Assembly (NCBI GenBank): GCA_023548195.1
Contig: JAJHZJ010000694.1
Location: 372,001-436,000 of the forward strand
DNA length: 64,000 bases
DNA from: Bettongia penicillata ogilbyi
Taxonomy: Eukaryota > Chordata > Mammalia > Diprotodontia > Potoroidae
Direction: 5' to 3'
Below the pieces are notes generated by a model, which saw nothing but the letters and a program-made list of their open reading frames with translations, did not search any database and was not told the DNA's origin. The position numbers and the translations under genes were made by a program. Positions 11,736-23,194 of the stretch are shown piece by piece. Position 1 is the first letter of the stretch. Each line of letters starts with the position of its first letter.

Positions 11736-11969
11736 AGCTGTTCATTCCAATCATGTCCAACCCTTCATGACCTCATTTGGGCTTTACTGGGCAAAGATAC
11801 TGGAGTAGTTTGCCATTTCCTTCTCCAGCTCATTTTACAGATGAGAAAACTGAGGTAAACAGGGTTAAGTGATTTGCCCAGACTCAGAGAACTAAATAAG
11901 AGTCTAAGGTCAGATCTGAACTCGAAAACATGAGTCTTCCTGACTACAGGATGGGCACTCTATCTACAA
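11736..11969 (-). repeat. Marsupial CORE-SINE with RTE-type 3' end, reverse
   Basis: Antisense order: RTE-like tail ('gtccaacccttcatgacc', 'gtttgccatttccttctcca'), then CORE ('cattttacagatgagaaaac'), then head ('gggcactctatctaca'). Full-length copy, moderately diverged. Confidence 0.85.
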
Positions 11970-12120
11970 TAAATCCAAAAGGAAGGCAACTTCTATGACA
12001 GTGCTTTCTTTAGACCAGATAAAACTAAAAGAACTTTCTTTATGTTTCAAGGGTAGAAAAACTTTATCCTCTCCCACATACTCATGCTTTTATAGCATAA
12101 CAGTATATTGATATTACTAA

Positions 12121-12325
12121 AGGAAGCTCGGTATAATAACTGGAGAGCTAGCGTTAAAGTCCTGAAGACCTGAATTCAAGTCTGATGTATTGGCTGTGTG
12201 ACCTTGGGAAAGTCACTTAACTTCTAAATGATCGAGGCAGCTATTTAAGACTATAAGTAGCATTAAAGATGCTGACCTACGTTGGTGGAGGGACTTTCCC
12301 TCCTGGAATTCTCTATAAGAATAGG
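12121..12325 (+). repeat. Marsupial SINE with 'aaggtgctgacctg' type 3' end
   Basis: Head: 'gaagacctgaattcaagtct', 'ggctgtgtgaccttgggaaa'. The 3' part reads 'gatgctgacctacgttggtg' and 'gagggactttccctcctgga', a tail unlike the RTE- and L2-type SINEs. Related tails occur at 36372-36545 and 53935-54245. Confidence 0.65.
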
Positions 12326-12820
12326 ATTATGAATCTACTCCCTATCATTTTTCCCTAAAAGTTCAAATAATGAGCATAAGGCAGAAAATATGGAGACCTG
12401 TCTTGAGGTATCCAGTCACATAAGGTATGAAATACTAAAGTTGATCAGCATTCCTAAAGGTGATGCACCAGCAGACACATAAAATTTACAATTCCAGTCA
12501 ATGGGTGGGAATATACACACCAGTCCACCCTGAACTTCGAGATTTTAACTGGTTCCCCTGCAACAAGCTACTTGATGTTAAAATTGGAAAACATCTACAA
12601 AGCCAGAGGAGCCATCAGAAGTCTGAGAGTATGACTGAGCAGCTAGAACAAAGTACTGATAAATTCTTACTTTCTGAATTTAAAAACAAGGGGGAATATT
12701 ATTCTTAAATACCTTAAATCATCTGCAATGTAGTATAATGATTTTCTTATAAATGCTAGACATATGGGAACAAAAGGGTTCCTTCCAGGGACATGTTGGG
12801 GAACATTTCTGCAGTAAAAA
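12326..12820. other. Unique DNA, no gene seen
   Basis: An 82-codon forward frame at 12460-12708 has no recognisable domain. No repeat is recognised. Confidence 0.4.
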
Positions 12821-12824
12821 GAAT

Positions 12825-12975
12825 ATCACTTCTTTTTGAGTGACTTCACTAATAGAAGAAGGATGGGGAATTAGGAACCCCAGGTCCTACTTCTGGCCTT
12901 AACAATCTCTGTGAACCTCAGATTCCTTATCTTAAAGACAAGAGGGTTGTTGTGAAACCAAATGGTATGATACAT
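12825..12975 (+). repeat. MIR-type SINE relic
   Basis: Contains 'ggaaccccaggtcctacttc', 'ctctgtgaacctcagattcc' and 'agggttgttgtgaaaccaaa' in MIR order. Confidence 0.5.
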
Positions 12976-13139
12976 ATGAAAGTATTTGAAAAACTGACCC
13001 TTGGTAATACCAATATACATGGGGGGACGGGGGGAAATGATGCAGTTCAACATTCAGTAAGGCCTAGGTTAAAATTTTTAAAGTGTCTTTTATTTTGTGC
13101 TTCCTCTGTTTCATAGTTTTAGATGAGGAAATTCTTAAA

Positions 13140-13560
13140 CACTGCAAAATCAAGGATTGCAATGGTGGGCTATCCAGTTAATCAACACGGCATCTTTTCC
13201 CAAAAGAAATTTATTCCTCATCCATGAAAATGTCCTTCCAGCAACAGAGAACCCATTGCATCACCTAATGACCACAGAGCAAGTGGACAGCAGATATCGG
13301 TCCCTTCTGGACCGTACTGACATCAAGTCACCATAGTCGAGGTCTCAAAGCATTCCCACGTCAGCAGAGTTCTCTGATTCACTCAGGTCCCAGAATTCAC
13401 ACTTGAAATCCAAGCATAAATTTTTTAAACTATTAAAAATGAAGTGAGTTTCATGCAAGTGCTCTCAGTAAAGTTCAGATGTAGGCAGGGTTAAATCAGA
13501 ACTGGAGTGATGAACTTCAACCTAGACAGTGTCCAGGATTAGTTTAGCTTCCTTTCCCAA
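13140..13560. other. Unique DNA, no gene seen
   Basis: Contains a few CpG ('cacggcat', 'tatcggtcc', 'cgtactga', 'agtcgaggt', 'cacgtcag') in an otherwise CpG-poor window. No gene or repeat recognised. Confidence 0.35.
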
Positions 13561-13594
13561 TACTGATTTTCCCTAATATACATTCATTTGTTCA

Positions 13595-13885
13595 TTTAAT
13601 AAAGAACACCACTTCAACCTGCCCCCTCCCCTTTTTCATTCCTGTTGCCACCATCTTTACCCAGACCCTTAATATCTCTCCTTTGAACTCCGATTAGAAA
13701 TTTCTAACTAATCTCCCTTTTGAACAGCCCATTCAAGACATCACATCACCAACAGAATAATCTGGCTTAAACAAAACTTTGATTAAGTCTGTCCTCTGTT
13801 TAAAGCCTTTAGATGACTAATTATCAAGTTCTTAGTGTAACATTCAAGGCCTTTCACAGTCACGCTGGAGAGAAAGGGATAAGGG
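13595..13885 (+). repeat. L2 LINE 3' ORF/UTR fragment
   Basis: Sense L2 text: 'aatctggcttaaacaaaact', 'tctgtcctctgtttaaagcc' and 'gtgtaacattcaaggccttt', corresponding to the degenerate end of the L2 reverse-transcriptase ORF. Confidence 0.6.
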
Positions 13886-13974
13886 GAGAGGGAGATAAAC
13901 TCCCTTGTACCCTTATAACTATATAATTCATTGTATAGAGTATTAAAAGTACCTTAATGAAGAGATAGATGAAT

Positions 13975-14120
13975 GGGTTTGAATTCTCTACACTGCCATT
14001 CAGTACCTCTGGATCTGGTAGGCAATTTTTTTTCAAACTCCAGGCCTCAGTCTTCTCATATATAAAATGAGTGAGTTGAATTGGATACCTTCTAAGCTCT
14101 AAATCTGTGATTCTATTACA
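13975..14120 (+). repeat. MIR3-type SINE
   Basis: 'gcctcagtcttctcatatat' followed by 'tggataccttctaagctcta' and 'aaatctgtgattctatta' is the MIR3 body and tail. Confidence 0.65.
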
Positions 14121-14474
14121 GCAGGTTCATGTCACTGTACCTCAACTGGATTCCAAGTTACCACCCCCCTAGTTTTATGGAATTCCCTTAAACCTATACA
14201 TGCTTGTAAAGGGAAGACTGCAGGGTTGGGTTTTTTAGCTCTCCCCACCCCACCCCCCTGCTTCCCAATAAATACTTGCAGACCTTTTAATAGAACTTCA
14301 GAGTCCTGATGAAACACTGGGGAAGGGGAGGAGCTATAATAGGTATGAATAGTTTAAGAAAGAGTTCAAAGTTTACAAAGGTTCTTAAAATTTAATCTTG
14401 GTCTTAGACATTTGTGTAGTACTTTCTCTGGCTCACCTAAATTCCCTCACCTAAAATCCTCCCTCTAGGCACTG

Positions 14475-14745
14475 ATAAGACAGCTCTGTGGCACAGCAGA
14501 TTAAAAAGTTGGACTTGGAATCAGGGAGACCTGGGTTCAAACCCTACCTCAGACACTACCTGGGCAAGTCACTTAACTTCAGCTTCATCTATAAAATGAA
14601 GGTAATAGTAACACCCTGTCACTGAGGGTTGTTGCAAAGATACAGTGAGATATTATTTATAAAGTACTTGGCATACCTTGAAGTTCTATATAAATACCAT
14701 TACAATGATAAGTTATTATTACTACTAATACTGTAACTACTCCTA
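14475..14745 (+). repeat. Marsupial tRNA-derived SINE with MIR/L2-type 3' end
   Basis: Head 'ggcacagcagattaaaaagt', 'agggagacctgggttcaaac'; CORE 'gcaagtcacttaacttcagc'; 3' part 'gagggttgttgcaaagatac', 'aaagtacttggcatac', 'tataaataccattacaatga' and a (TTA/CTA)n tail. Nearly complete. Confidence 0.8.
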
Positions 14746-14756
14746 CTACCTCGTTT

Positions 14757-14880
14757 CTAATTCCATGGTCATAGAACTAGCTGGGCAGGGCTCCATTCAC
14801 TTTCCTCATCATCATCATCACCTTGGTTTTAGTTCCATGGCCATGGATTGAGCTGTCCTAGCCAAGGCTCCATTTCTCAG
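14757..14880. repeat. Diverged tandem duplication, about 71-bp period
   Basis: 14757-14800 and 14828-14877 share 'ttccatgg.cat', then 'tgggcagggctccatt' against 'agccaaggctccattt'. An ATC triplet run lies between the copies (14808-14821). Confidence 0.5.
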
Positions 14881-14944
14881 CTTGATGATACCTCAACAAG
14901 ACAATTCCACTTAGGGCCCCCATGGGTCTTACCACTCAAGGGAA

Positions 14945-15060
14945 GATTGGAGCAAAAACTAGAAGGGTCCTCCAAGTTCATCTAGTCTCACCTTCTCATT
15001 TTACAGATGAGGAAGTAGAAGCACAGAGAGAAGCTGACTTGTCCCTGGGGTCACCCTACC
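14945..15060 (-). repeat. MIR3-type SINE, reverse
   Basis: 'agaagggtcctccaagttca' (antisense tail), 'tctcattttacagatgagga' and 'agctgacttgtccctggggt' follow reverse MIR3 order. Confidence 0.65.
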
Positions 15061-15620
15061 TCTTCCTTCCCTGACTTTGCTGCATCTCTAGGTCTGGGTC
15101 CATCCCCAGAAGACGATGCAACAAAAGGGAGAACCTGCAGCCAGGTCTCATTTGTTCTTCCCTGGATCAAGGTGACTCCCAGGCTGCCCAACTTGAACCA
15201 CAGAATCCAATAGCCAGAGGCCATTCTTGGCCCATACTGACTGCACTGCTCTCTAGGTCTGAGCTTGACTCCCTATAGGCCCACCCTTTACTGTCCACTA
15301 TCAGCTGAATGTGGAAGAAAAACACAAGCCTCGGTCAATAACGGCTGAACACCTGCTACTGGACCTCAGCTAGGGGATCCATTGTTTATCTACCTCCACC
15401 TCAGGGTCATAAATCACAGCCTAACTCAGATCCCTCTCCCCTGAGGGACTAGGACCTGTGACTGCAAGACTTCATAATAACTGCAGTTTTCAAAGTTGAG
15501 TGGACATACATACAGAGTGATCAGAGGTCTTCTCACTCATGATTGCCCCTCATAATCCGGCAATTCCGCCTCACCATATCCATAGGTTCTGGAAGAGATA
15601 GTGACAGTCAGGTAATAGGG
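15061..15620. other. Locally GC-richer unique segment
   Basis: 15061-15480 is visibly richer in G+C than its flanks and has no recognised family. No open frame of note spans it. It could be an unrecognised transposon relic or simply an isochore fluctuation. Confidence 0.35.
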
Positions 15621-16155
15621 ACAATCTGTGATGGTCAACAGAGTTTTTCATGCCAGTCTCAATCTAGAAAACTGTGTTTAGTTCTACGTATCACATTTTA
15701 GAAAGACATTGACAAATGTCTTCATAGACACAACAAGGATGGTGGAAGTCCTTGAGACAGCTGTCACATGAGGATTGATTGAAGAACTAGGGAGAAGTGA
15801 AAGTTTAGGGGAACACAATAGATGTCTTTAAAAATATAAATAGTTATCATCCAAAAAAGATTAGATTTATTCTGCTTCACCCCAAAGGACAGAACATAAG
15901 CAATGGGTCAAAGATGTCTAGGCAAGTTTAAACATGGTATAAGGAAAAAACATTTTAGCAATTAATGCTATGCCAAAGGAAAATAAGGTCCCTTGAAAAA
16001 TAGGGATCACCCTTCACTGTTATTCAGACAGAGACTGCACGAACACTTGTGGGGTATGATACTGAAGGGATTCTTTTTCAGTTATGGCTTGGACTAGATG
16101 ATTTCTGAGGTCTTTTCCAACTCTGAGAACCTGGAATTCTCTGAAAATACACTGC
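15620..16155 (+). repeat. CR1/L3-type LINE 3' end
   Basis: Order matches CR1/L3 3' ends: 'gaagaactagggagaagtga', 'ttctgcttcaccccaaagga', 'tggcttggactagatgattt', 'ctgaggtcttttccaactct' and 'ggaattctctga' end. Ancient, heavily mutated. Confidence 0.75.
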
Positions 16156-16214
16156 TCACTTTCAGCAAAGTGTTTTCTACCTTCCCATCTCTAGGAATTT
16201 GTTAAGACTTTTCT

Positions 16215-16395
16215 CAGGAATTATGACGTAACTGCTTTCTCCAATACCCCTTTATATGTCATATGTAGATAGCTGTTTGCATGTCATCTTGCCCATTAGA
16301 CCATAAGCTCCCGACTATCTTTTGTCTTTATTGGTCACAGTGCCCAATACATAATAGGTTCTTAACAAATGTTTATTGACAGACTGACCAATAAT
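16215..16395 (+). repeat. L2 LINE 3' end
   Basis: 'cccattagaccataagctcc', 'cagtgcccaatacataatag' and 'gttcttaacaaatgtttatt' followed by a GACAGACTGAC tail is the L2 3' terminus. Confidence 0.8.
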
Positions 16396-16680
16396 GTTCT
16401 GTCACCTCCAATGTCTACCTGTTGAAGGATAAGCTATGCTTTACAATACAGTACAAATTCCACTTCCTTCATGAAGGCTATTCTAATCTCTGCAGCCAGA
16501 AGTGATTATCCATGGCATCGTACCTTCTATTCTGTTCTTGCTCACACACCATGTTCCATTTCATATTATTATTTGCGTATGTGTCATCTCCCATATTAGA
16601 CTATAAACTCCATGACAGTAGGAACTGTGTTTTATTGACCTTTGAATATTTTCCAGTACCTACCATAAAGTTCTATGAAT
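16396..16680 (+). repeat. L2 LINE 3' end, second copy
   Basis: 'tattagactataaactccat' with 'gacagtaggaactgtgtttt' and 'taccataaagttctatgaat' repeats the L2 3' pattern. A SINE at 16691 interrupts what follows. Confidence 0.7.
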
Positions 16681-16690
16681 AGTAGATATT

Positions 16691-16937
16691 ACTTTGATCA
16701 GTCATTTTCAATTATGTCCAACTCTTCATGGTCCCATATGGGTGTTCTTGGCAAAGACACAGGAGTAGTTTGCCATTTACTTCCCCTGTTCATTTCACAG
16801 ATGAGAAAACTAAAATAAACAGGTTTAAGTGACTTGCCCAGGGTCGTACAGGTAATAAGTGTCAGTGACCAGATTTGAACTTACAAAGAAGAATCTTTCT
16901 GATTCCAGGACCCAGCACTGTGCCACCTAGCTGCCCT
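16691..16937 (-). repeat. CORE-SINE with RTE-type end, reverse, with target duplication
   Basis: Complete reverse copy ('gtccaactcttcatggtccc' tail to 'cagcactgtgccacctagct' head). Flanked by 16681-16690 'agtagatatt' and 16938-16947 'agcagatatt', a 9/10 matching duplication, so both ends are placed with confidence. Confidence 0.9.
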
Positions 16938-17039
16938 AGCAGATATTGTAATATTTGCAAATTTAATTAATCTTCTTTCTAATAGTCCAATCAATAGTGG
17001 CATGGTTTTTGGAGCCTATCTACTCTCAGTCAGTAATAA

Positions 17040-17775
17040 TTTTCCCCCATCATATAACACATATATTTGTTAAATGCCAGGTCCTAGAGATATAAAGATT
17101 AATTCTGGCCTGGCTAAAAGAGTTTACATTCTACTGTGTAAGACTTTGGGGAGGGGAGGGGAGAAGAGGGAGGACGAAGAAGGACAATTTGGACAGGTAC
17201 ACAGATAAATATAATACAAAGCTGGTGATGGAGGAACACAAGAGATCTAAACAAAAAGCTTTATAAAAATGTGAAGAAAACAACACTTTCAGCTATAAAG
17301 GAATAAAGGAAAGCTTCGAGGAGGAGTGAGCTGGACCTTAAATATAAGCATTCTGCAAGGTGAACATGAGGATGACGTACACTGCAAACATGGAAGATAT
17401 CCATACAAATGCATTGTGGGCAAAGACAGAAGAGGGAGCACCCAGTAGCTTCCTTTGCCTACATCATGGAATACACGAAGTGAGCTAATGGGAGGGGCGA
17501 GTGGACGTCGGAATGTGGAAACTTAAGTACCAGGACAAGGAGTTTGAATTTTATTCTACAGGCAAAAGGAAGCCAGGGAAATTGTTTTAACTGGAATAAC
17601 ATAGTCAGTGCTGCATCTTAGGAAGAGTGTTTTGGCAGCAATGGAAAGAACAGGGGGACAGGTTGAAAACAAGAGAAGAGAGCCTGGAACCTCACAACCT
17701 ATTTAGAAGATTATCAGAGAATTCAGGCAAGAGGGGAGAGGACCAGAAGTACAGTGGTCTGAATGAATAAAAATA
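17040..17775 (-). repeat. L2 LINE 3' region, reverse
   Basis: Antisense L2 from 3'-UTR into ORF end: 'aaatgccaggtcctagagat', 'agagtttacattctactgtg', 'ggagtttgaattttattcta', 'ggcaaaaggaagccagggaa', 'tgttttggcagcaatggaaa'. Long but highly mutated. Confidence 0.75.
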
Positions 17776-17949
17776 AAGAGACAAGTGTGAATGATGTTCT
17801 AGAGCTAGACTCTTCCAACAGTACGTACTTAATAAAAATCTGTTAAATTATTAGTTATTAAGGAGGAAGGGAACAATTGCCCTAATCATATCCTTGCAAA
17901 TGAAATATAAGAATGAAGTAGAGGGGCACATAGTCCTTGTACACTAATT

Positions 17950-18235
17950 GTATGAGGCTAGCTGGTATGGGTAGAGCAGTCGGCCTGGAAGCAGGAAGAT
18001 CTAAATTCAAATCTAACCTCAGACAACTTACTAGCTATGTGACCGCGCACAAGTCAACGAACCACAGTCTGCCTGAGCGTCCTTATCTGTAAAATGGAGA
18101 TAATAATAGCACCTACTTCCCAGGATTGGTATAAGAATAACATTTATATCTTGTTTCGCCAATCTCAAAGCACTATACAAATGCTAACTATATTTTTGTA
18201 TTATTTCAGTTGTTATTATGACGACCACCTGACTC
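17950..18235 (+). repeat. Marsupial tRNA-derived SINE with MIR/L2-type 3' end
   Basis: 'gtatgggtagagcagtcggc', 'gatctaaattcaaatctaac', 'ctatgtgaccgcgcacaagt', 'cttatctgtaaaatggagat', 'aatagcacctacttcccagg', 'tcaaagcactatacaaatgc' and a (TTA)n tail. Nearly complete. Confidence 0.85.
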
Positions 18236-18239
18236 CCTA

Positions 18240-19265
18240 AGCTATTGGACTAAGAAAACCCCAAGAGCCAACATGTATATGTGCATTTCCAACCTACCGC
18301 TCCAGTGGCTTCATGACACCAATCCTGTCTTGGTATAAATGTGAAGCAGTGTGACTCTGTCATGGAAGGGATGGAAAGACTATAGCACATTTATATTACT
18401 AGACTTAAAAGTTACACGAATAGACATGGCTTAATAATAGTAGAACTGGGGTGAAAATGAGATGTATATTTCAATATGAAAAAATAGCATTGAGTCAATG
18501 TGTTGGGAATAAAAAGTTCATTTCTGTTGTATAAATCTTTACTAATCTTTCTACCAACTTAAGCATCAACAAAAGACCCTTAGATCGAAATTCCTCAACA
18601 AGATGCTCAGGTCCTTTCCCCATAAAGTGCTCCAGTCACATCCCCTTGAAATCAGTATTCCAAATTTACCTGCCCACGTACATTTTTTCCCACCTGTCTT
18701 CAACCCTAGCTAAGATCACCTATAGTTGAATCAAATATATTACCTTTTCTATTTTCCTTGACCTAATGGTAACCTGCCTTGGGTGAGTAAATGAATGCTT
18801 ATTTCCAGGGCAATTATAAAATGTCCTGGGGGACCAAATCCCTACATCCCTAGGCTGGAAACTGTTCAGTGATATCAGACTCTTGAAATGATGGTGTGGG
18901 TCTATACTATTCTCTTGTTGATCTGACCTCCAGGGCAAAGAGACATCAGCGGCGGCTAACTACAGCTTTGTTTTACACTTCAATTCCTCACCTAGTGAAC
19001 CACATGGTAGCCTTGAATGCCCAAGGCCTTCAACAGACCAGAGTCTATATGAATATTTCACTGTGACCTCATGCCCTGCTGTGTGTTAATGCTTACATAA
19101 CTCCAGTCTACTTAAGAGGAAATCCTACTGATGGATAGATGTACAGAAAGGATTGCCATGACATTATGGCCTTTCTCTTGATAGCTAGTTGCAGAAAAAT
19201 GATCCCATTTCTGGCAGACAACACAATAAAATATAGATGCTAACTAGATAAGAGTATGTATTGGT
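18240..19265. other. Unique DNA, no gene seen
   Basis: No repeat or convincing exon. A 72-codon reverse frame at 18720-18938 has no recognised domain. Confidence 0.4.
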
Positions 19266-19267
19266 AC

Positions 19268-19305
19268 ATGCATGTGTGTGTGTGTGTGTGCATGTGTGTG
19301 TGTCA
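19268..19305. repeat. (GT)n microsatellite
   Basis: Interrupted TG repeat with CATG breaks. Confidence 0.9.
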
Positions 19306-19354
19306 GAGGAGAGGGGAAGAGAGGAGATGAGAGAAAGACTGTTCTGCTGAAGAA

Positions 19355-19930
19355 AATGCTTAATTGATTATCTGGCATGAAATTCTGGTTCAGGTAATTT
19401 AGGAAATTGAAATTATATGTTTGTACAGAGATAATCTACGCTTCAAAATATCTGGCATGGTAGGAGAAACACTGATGAAGAGTTTAAAAACGTGTTTCTT
19501 GTAAGCTTAATACAGGGGTAATTCAGAATTATAGAGCTGGAGAGTTATGTGACTAAACGTAAAAAGTACCAGCTCACTGAGCACTGTAGCTAGCAAGAAA
19601 ACACACATAAAATTCTGATAAGAACTGAATGTGAAGCAAAAGCACAATTTACTTCCAATCTGGAATATCAGCAGGATTTTACTTGGTTGTTTGTGGGTTG
19701 CTGGGGTATATGGTACATTACAGTAGAGCATCAGCACTAACTCTACATGGCAGCTCCTCAGAATACCATCTGCTTCCCCGGTAACTGTTAATATAGTTGT
19801 AATTATCTACTTCTAAGCACTTTATTGGGAATATCATTTGCAAATTAATCAACTACAGACCGGTAAAACAAATGACATGCTTCCCTGAAAACAACAGCAT
19901 TATTTCAAATTATTTTCCTAAGGATTGAGG
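19355..19930. promoter_or_regulatory. Candidate conserved non-coding block
   Basis: Repeat-free AT-rich DNA with homeobox-like words ('cttaattgattatctgg', 'gcaaattaatcaactac', 'attatttcaaattatttt'). Judged by composition only; a short reverse frame inside it (19507-19737) looks like chance. Confidence 0.22.
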
Positions 19931-20254
19931 AAGACTGGGGGTTCAGTGGGGTTGGGGGGGTGGCAAAAGGGGGAGACGGAATCTGAGATTTTTAAAAAAT
20001 GTGCCACACATATAAAAAAAAGTTAGGAGGAAAAATTGACAGTAAAAGATGCATGTGAGTATGTGAATGTATGTTTAAATATTTTGAATTTCAGCAGGAA
20101 GGAAAAAAAAAGAGGGTGGTAATATCTTAGGTGTTTCTCATTCTTTCCCATTCTTGTTCGTTAATTCTAACAGTGGCTTATCCTTCCTGTCACGCATTAC
20201 CTTCCAAAGGTTGTCAAAAAGATAAATAAACAATATCTTACTTTTATTTAGCAT

Positions 20255-20450
20255 GTCCATTATACGTCATGTCATCTGAGCTTCTCAATGACTGTGGAAG
20301 ACAGGCAAGACAAGTTGATGGATGAATTAACTGAGACTCACGGAGGTTAAGTGACTTACCCAAGATCACTCTACTGTATCACAGTGAAGTCATGCTTAGA
20401 CCCCAGGCTTCCTGATTCCTAGGCTGACGTCCTTTCGCCTCTGTTACGCT
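20255..20450 (-). repeat. MIR-type SINE, reverse
   Basis: 'gaattaactgagactcacgg', 'aggttaagtgacttacccaa', 'aggcttcctgattcctaggc' in reverse MIR order. Confidence 0.7.
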
Positions 20451-20519
20451 CCCTTCATGCATTAAGAATACATGTATTAAGAATCATACCCTTCCAATGC
20501 TATATCTCTAAAGCATGGG

Positions 20520-20625
20520 TAGTTTTTGTCTAGGCATCATAGAATCATAGATAGAAAGTGAAAGGGATCTTAGAAGACATCTAGTCAATCCTCAAATATT
20601 TAAAGACAAGGAAGCCAAGATCCAG
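20520..20625 (-). repeat. MIR3-type SINE fragment, reverse
   Basis: 'aaagggatcttagaagacat', 'ctagtcaatcctcaaatatt' and 'gacaaggaagccaagatcca' match the antisense MIR3 tail and body. The (GA)n tract follows where 'cagagagag' stood. Confidence 0.6.
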
Positions 20626-20680
20626 AGAGAGGGATGGAGGGAAGGAGAGAGACAGAGAGACAGAGAGAGACAGAGAGAGG

Positions 20681-20738
<58 letters not shown>
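20622..20738. repeat. (GA)n microsatellite
   Basis: About 115 bases of GA with GACA and GGGA variants at the left, pure GA at the right. It appears to have expanded from the 'ccagagagag' motif of the adjoining MIR3. Confidence 0.95.
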
Positions 20739-20744
20739 AAATGA

Positions 20745-22380
20745 GGACCAGAGCTCAATTCCAAATTCTCTTCCTGACACTGAAATATCTCATTCCAAAA
20801 AAAGACAAGATTGGAGATCTGAAAAGGGAAGCTTTTATTAGGAGGAGAAAAACAAACAAAAAACAAAATAAAGCACTTGACTGAAAGGCAGAATTGTATC
20901 TGGGAGTCAAAGTTCTAGGTTTCAGGTCACAACATAACAAAACAAAAATACTGTTATCTGTCTCAGTAACAAGAAGGCATGACCATGAACCATGGGTTGG
21001 GTTAGTGGTGTCAGGGCATTAAGTCTACTAGTTTCAGCACAATAGATTGTCAGAAAAGTTCCCCTCATTGCATTATATTTAGCAAGAAGTAGCTACTCTA
21101 TTAGGAATAAGACTGAGATGTAAAAGACCAGAGAGAGCTAGCTTTATTCTCACCCTGAGAAACAGAGCCTCCAAGGCCCAAGTAAAGTCCACAGAGAGGA
21201 TCTGGTCAGCCTTCCCAGGAAATGTCAATACTATAAATAACTATAGCATAACAAACAAGGAACTATGAATAAGAACAAAAACAAAGGATGTCATGAAATA
21301 AATGTATGATTGAAAAGAAGATGGGTTGGTTATGGGTAAGGGTGAAAAGATAACCAGTGAACAGTGCAGATGCTCCACTGATATCCACAAGATGTCAGGA
21401 AAAAGAAAGAAAAGTCCCAGCTCACTTGGAGGACTCTATGGGGAATATGAACGATAAGCAGGGATGAAACGGTTATCATCTGCATCACTGGAAGGAATGG
21501 TGACCTCACCAGGACCATAGATCCATTTGAGTGCTAAAAAGCAAATGACTTCAAGTATCAACTAGTTTACTGCTTTCTACCCATCCTGGATATGCTGGCA
21601 AACTGGATTTTCAGTGTGTAATAATTTGACTGATGAGTGTAGGGGTTGTTTGGTGTTGATAAATGAATTTTAAAAACAAACAAAACTTAAAGCCCTTCAG
21701 AAAGGAAGCTGTTATAGAACAAATGACTGAAATTTTCCATATTGCACAAAAACTGCCTGTGATGGTCCTCTGGCTTTAAAGAGGAGCTCTCTGGATTTCA
21801 GAAGACTCTTGGGCAACAGCATACCTCTTATCTAGATATGCCCACAACCCCTGTTCAGCATCTCTGCTTAGCCCCTTTCTGGAACCATCATTATCTAGAA
21901 TATAGAATATTCCATGCTGAAAATTTCTAGTATAATCAATCAGATGTACCTGAGTGAGAACCTGTCCCTCCCCTGGAAAAGTGAGACCAAGTGTAGAGGA
22001 CGGAACCCAAATGTTCCCAACTAGACCTAGGAAGAACCATTAAAGTTTGCTGTAATACAAATGGGGCTGCAGTCCTGAGAGGGCCTCTTCTAGAAAACTA
22101 TTGGCTTCCTCCTTCTCCCAGTGTGGCTAAAGATAACCATATCCAAGGCCCTTAGCACCCACTCAGCAATAAAGACTCACTCGCATCTTTGTGCTCCCAG
22201 TGAAAGAAACTCAAATCTCTTTTTTGCTATGATGCTCTAGAGGTCCTTTGCTAGTCCACTCCCACACACCAGCCCTTGGTATGGGAGGTTATACCTAAGA
22301 CTTTCCCTTCTCTAAATTAGAATGGACCTATGACAAAGGCCTGTTCCTTCCAATGTTCCTGGTCTGTCTGCCTCTTCTTT
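20745..22380. other. Unique DNA, no gene seen
   Basis: Read on both strands, this 1.6 kb gave no recognised repeat, exon or RNA gene. Confidence 0.4.
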
Positions 22381-22384
22381 TATA

Positions 22385-22835
22385 CTTAATTTTTTCCCAA
22401 TTATATGTAAAAGAAATTTTTTAATATTTGTGTTTTTTTCACATTTTGATTTCTAAATTCTTTCCTTCCTTTCTTTCCCTCCCTTCTCCTTGAGAAGGCA
22501 AGCAATTTGATATAGATTACACATGTGCAGTCATGCAAAACATTTCCACATCAGCCATGTTACAAGAGAAAATGCAGACCAATAAATAAATAGACAAATG
22601 AAGAATAAAATTAGTATGTTTCCATCTGTATACAGGTTCCATCATTCCTTTCTCCTTCAGAGTGGAGAATAGCTAAGTCATTCACAGCTGACGATCACAC
22701 AATATTACTGTTGCTATGTATAATTTTCTTCTCATTCTGTTCATTTCAGTTTGTATCTGTTCATGGAAGTCTTCTCAGGTTTTTCTAAAAGCATCCTGAT
22801 CATCATTTCTCATAGCACAATGGTACTCCATCTCA
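22385..22835 (-). repeat. L1 LINE 3' end, reverse, metatherian type
   Basis: Antisense text of the marsupial L1 3' UTR: 'ttcccaattatatgtaaaag', 'ccttctccttgagaaggcaa', 'gcaatttgatatagattaca', 'tcatgcaaaacatttccaca' and 'tcatttctcatagcacaatg'. About 450 bases, 5'-truncated. Confidence 0.85.
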
Positions 22836-22849
22836 ATATATCTGCCTCT

Positions 22850-23190
22850 TTTTTGGAAGTCTATTAAGTTCCCAAGGAGCTACAAGTAGATTGGGGCACT
22901 TTTGAACACTATGTCAAACCAATAATGTGGAAATGGACTAGGTTCACTAAACAGTTCAATGTATTTGAAGAGAACTATTCATTACCCCCTCCTCAACTTG
23001 ACCAAAAGTCCAAATTTCTCCTCCTATCTCTTTCTGCCCCCATAGGTCTCTACTTTCTAAATGGCTTTAGGTTTTTGTAAAATTGTGCCCCTTCCCCCTA
23101 CCCTCACTTGTCTTCTCTCAGCTTCATGGACTCATGCACCATTCCTGCTTAAAAGGAACATTTCTGCCTTGGGATAGGAACATCTTGCTT
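22850..23190. other. Unique DNA, no gene seen
   Basis: No recognised feature. Confidence 0.35.
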
Positions 23191-23194
23191 CTTT

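Noticed and set aside
20592..20866. Ser-Leu repeat reverse frames
   Set aside because: Translation of the (GA)n microsatellite.
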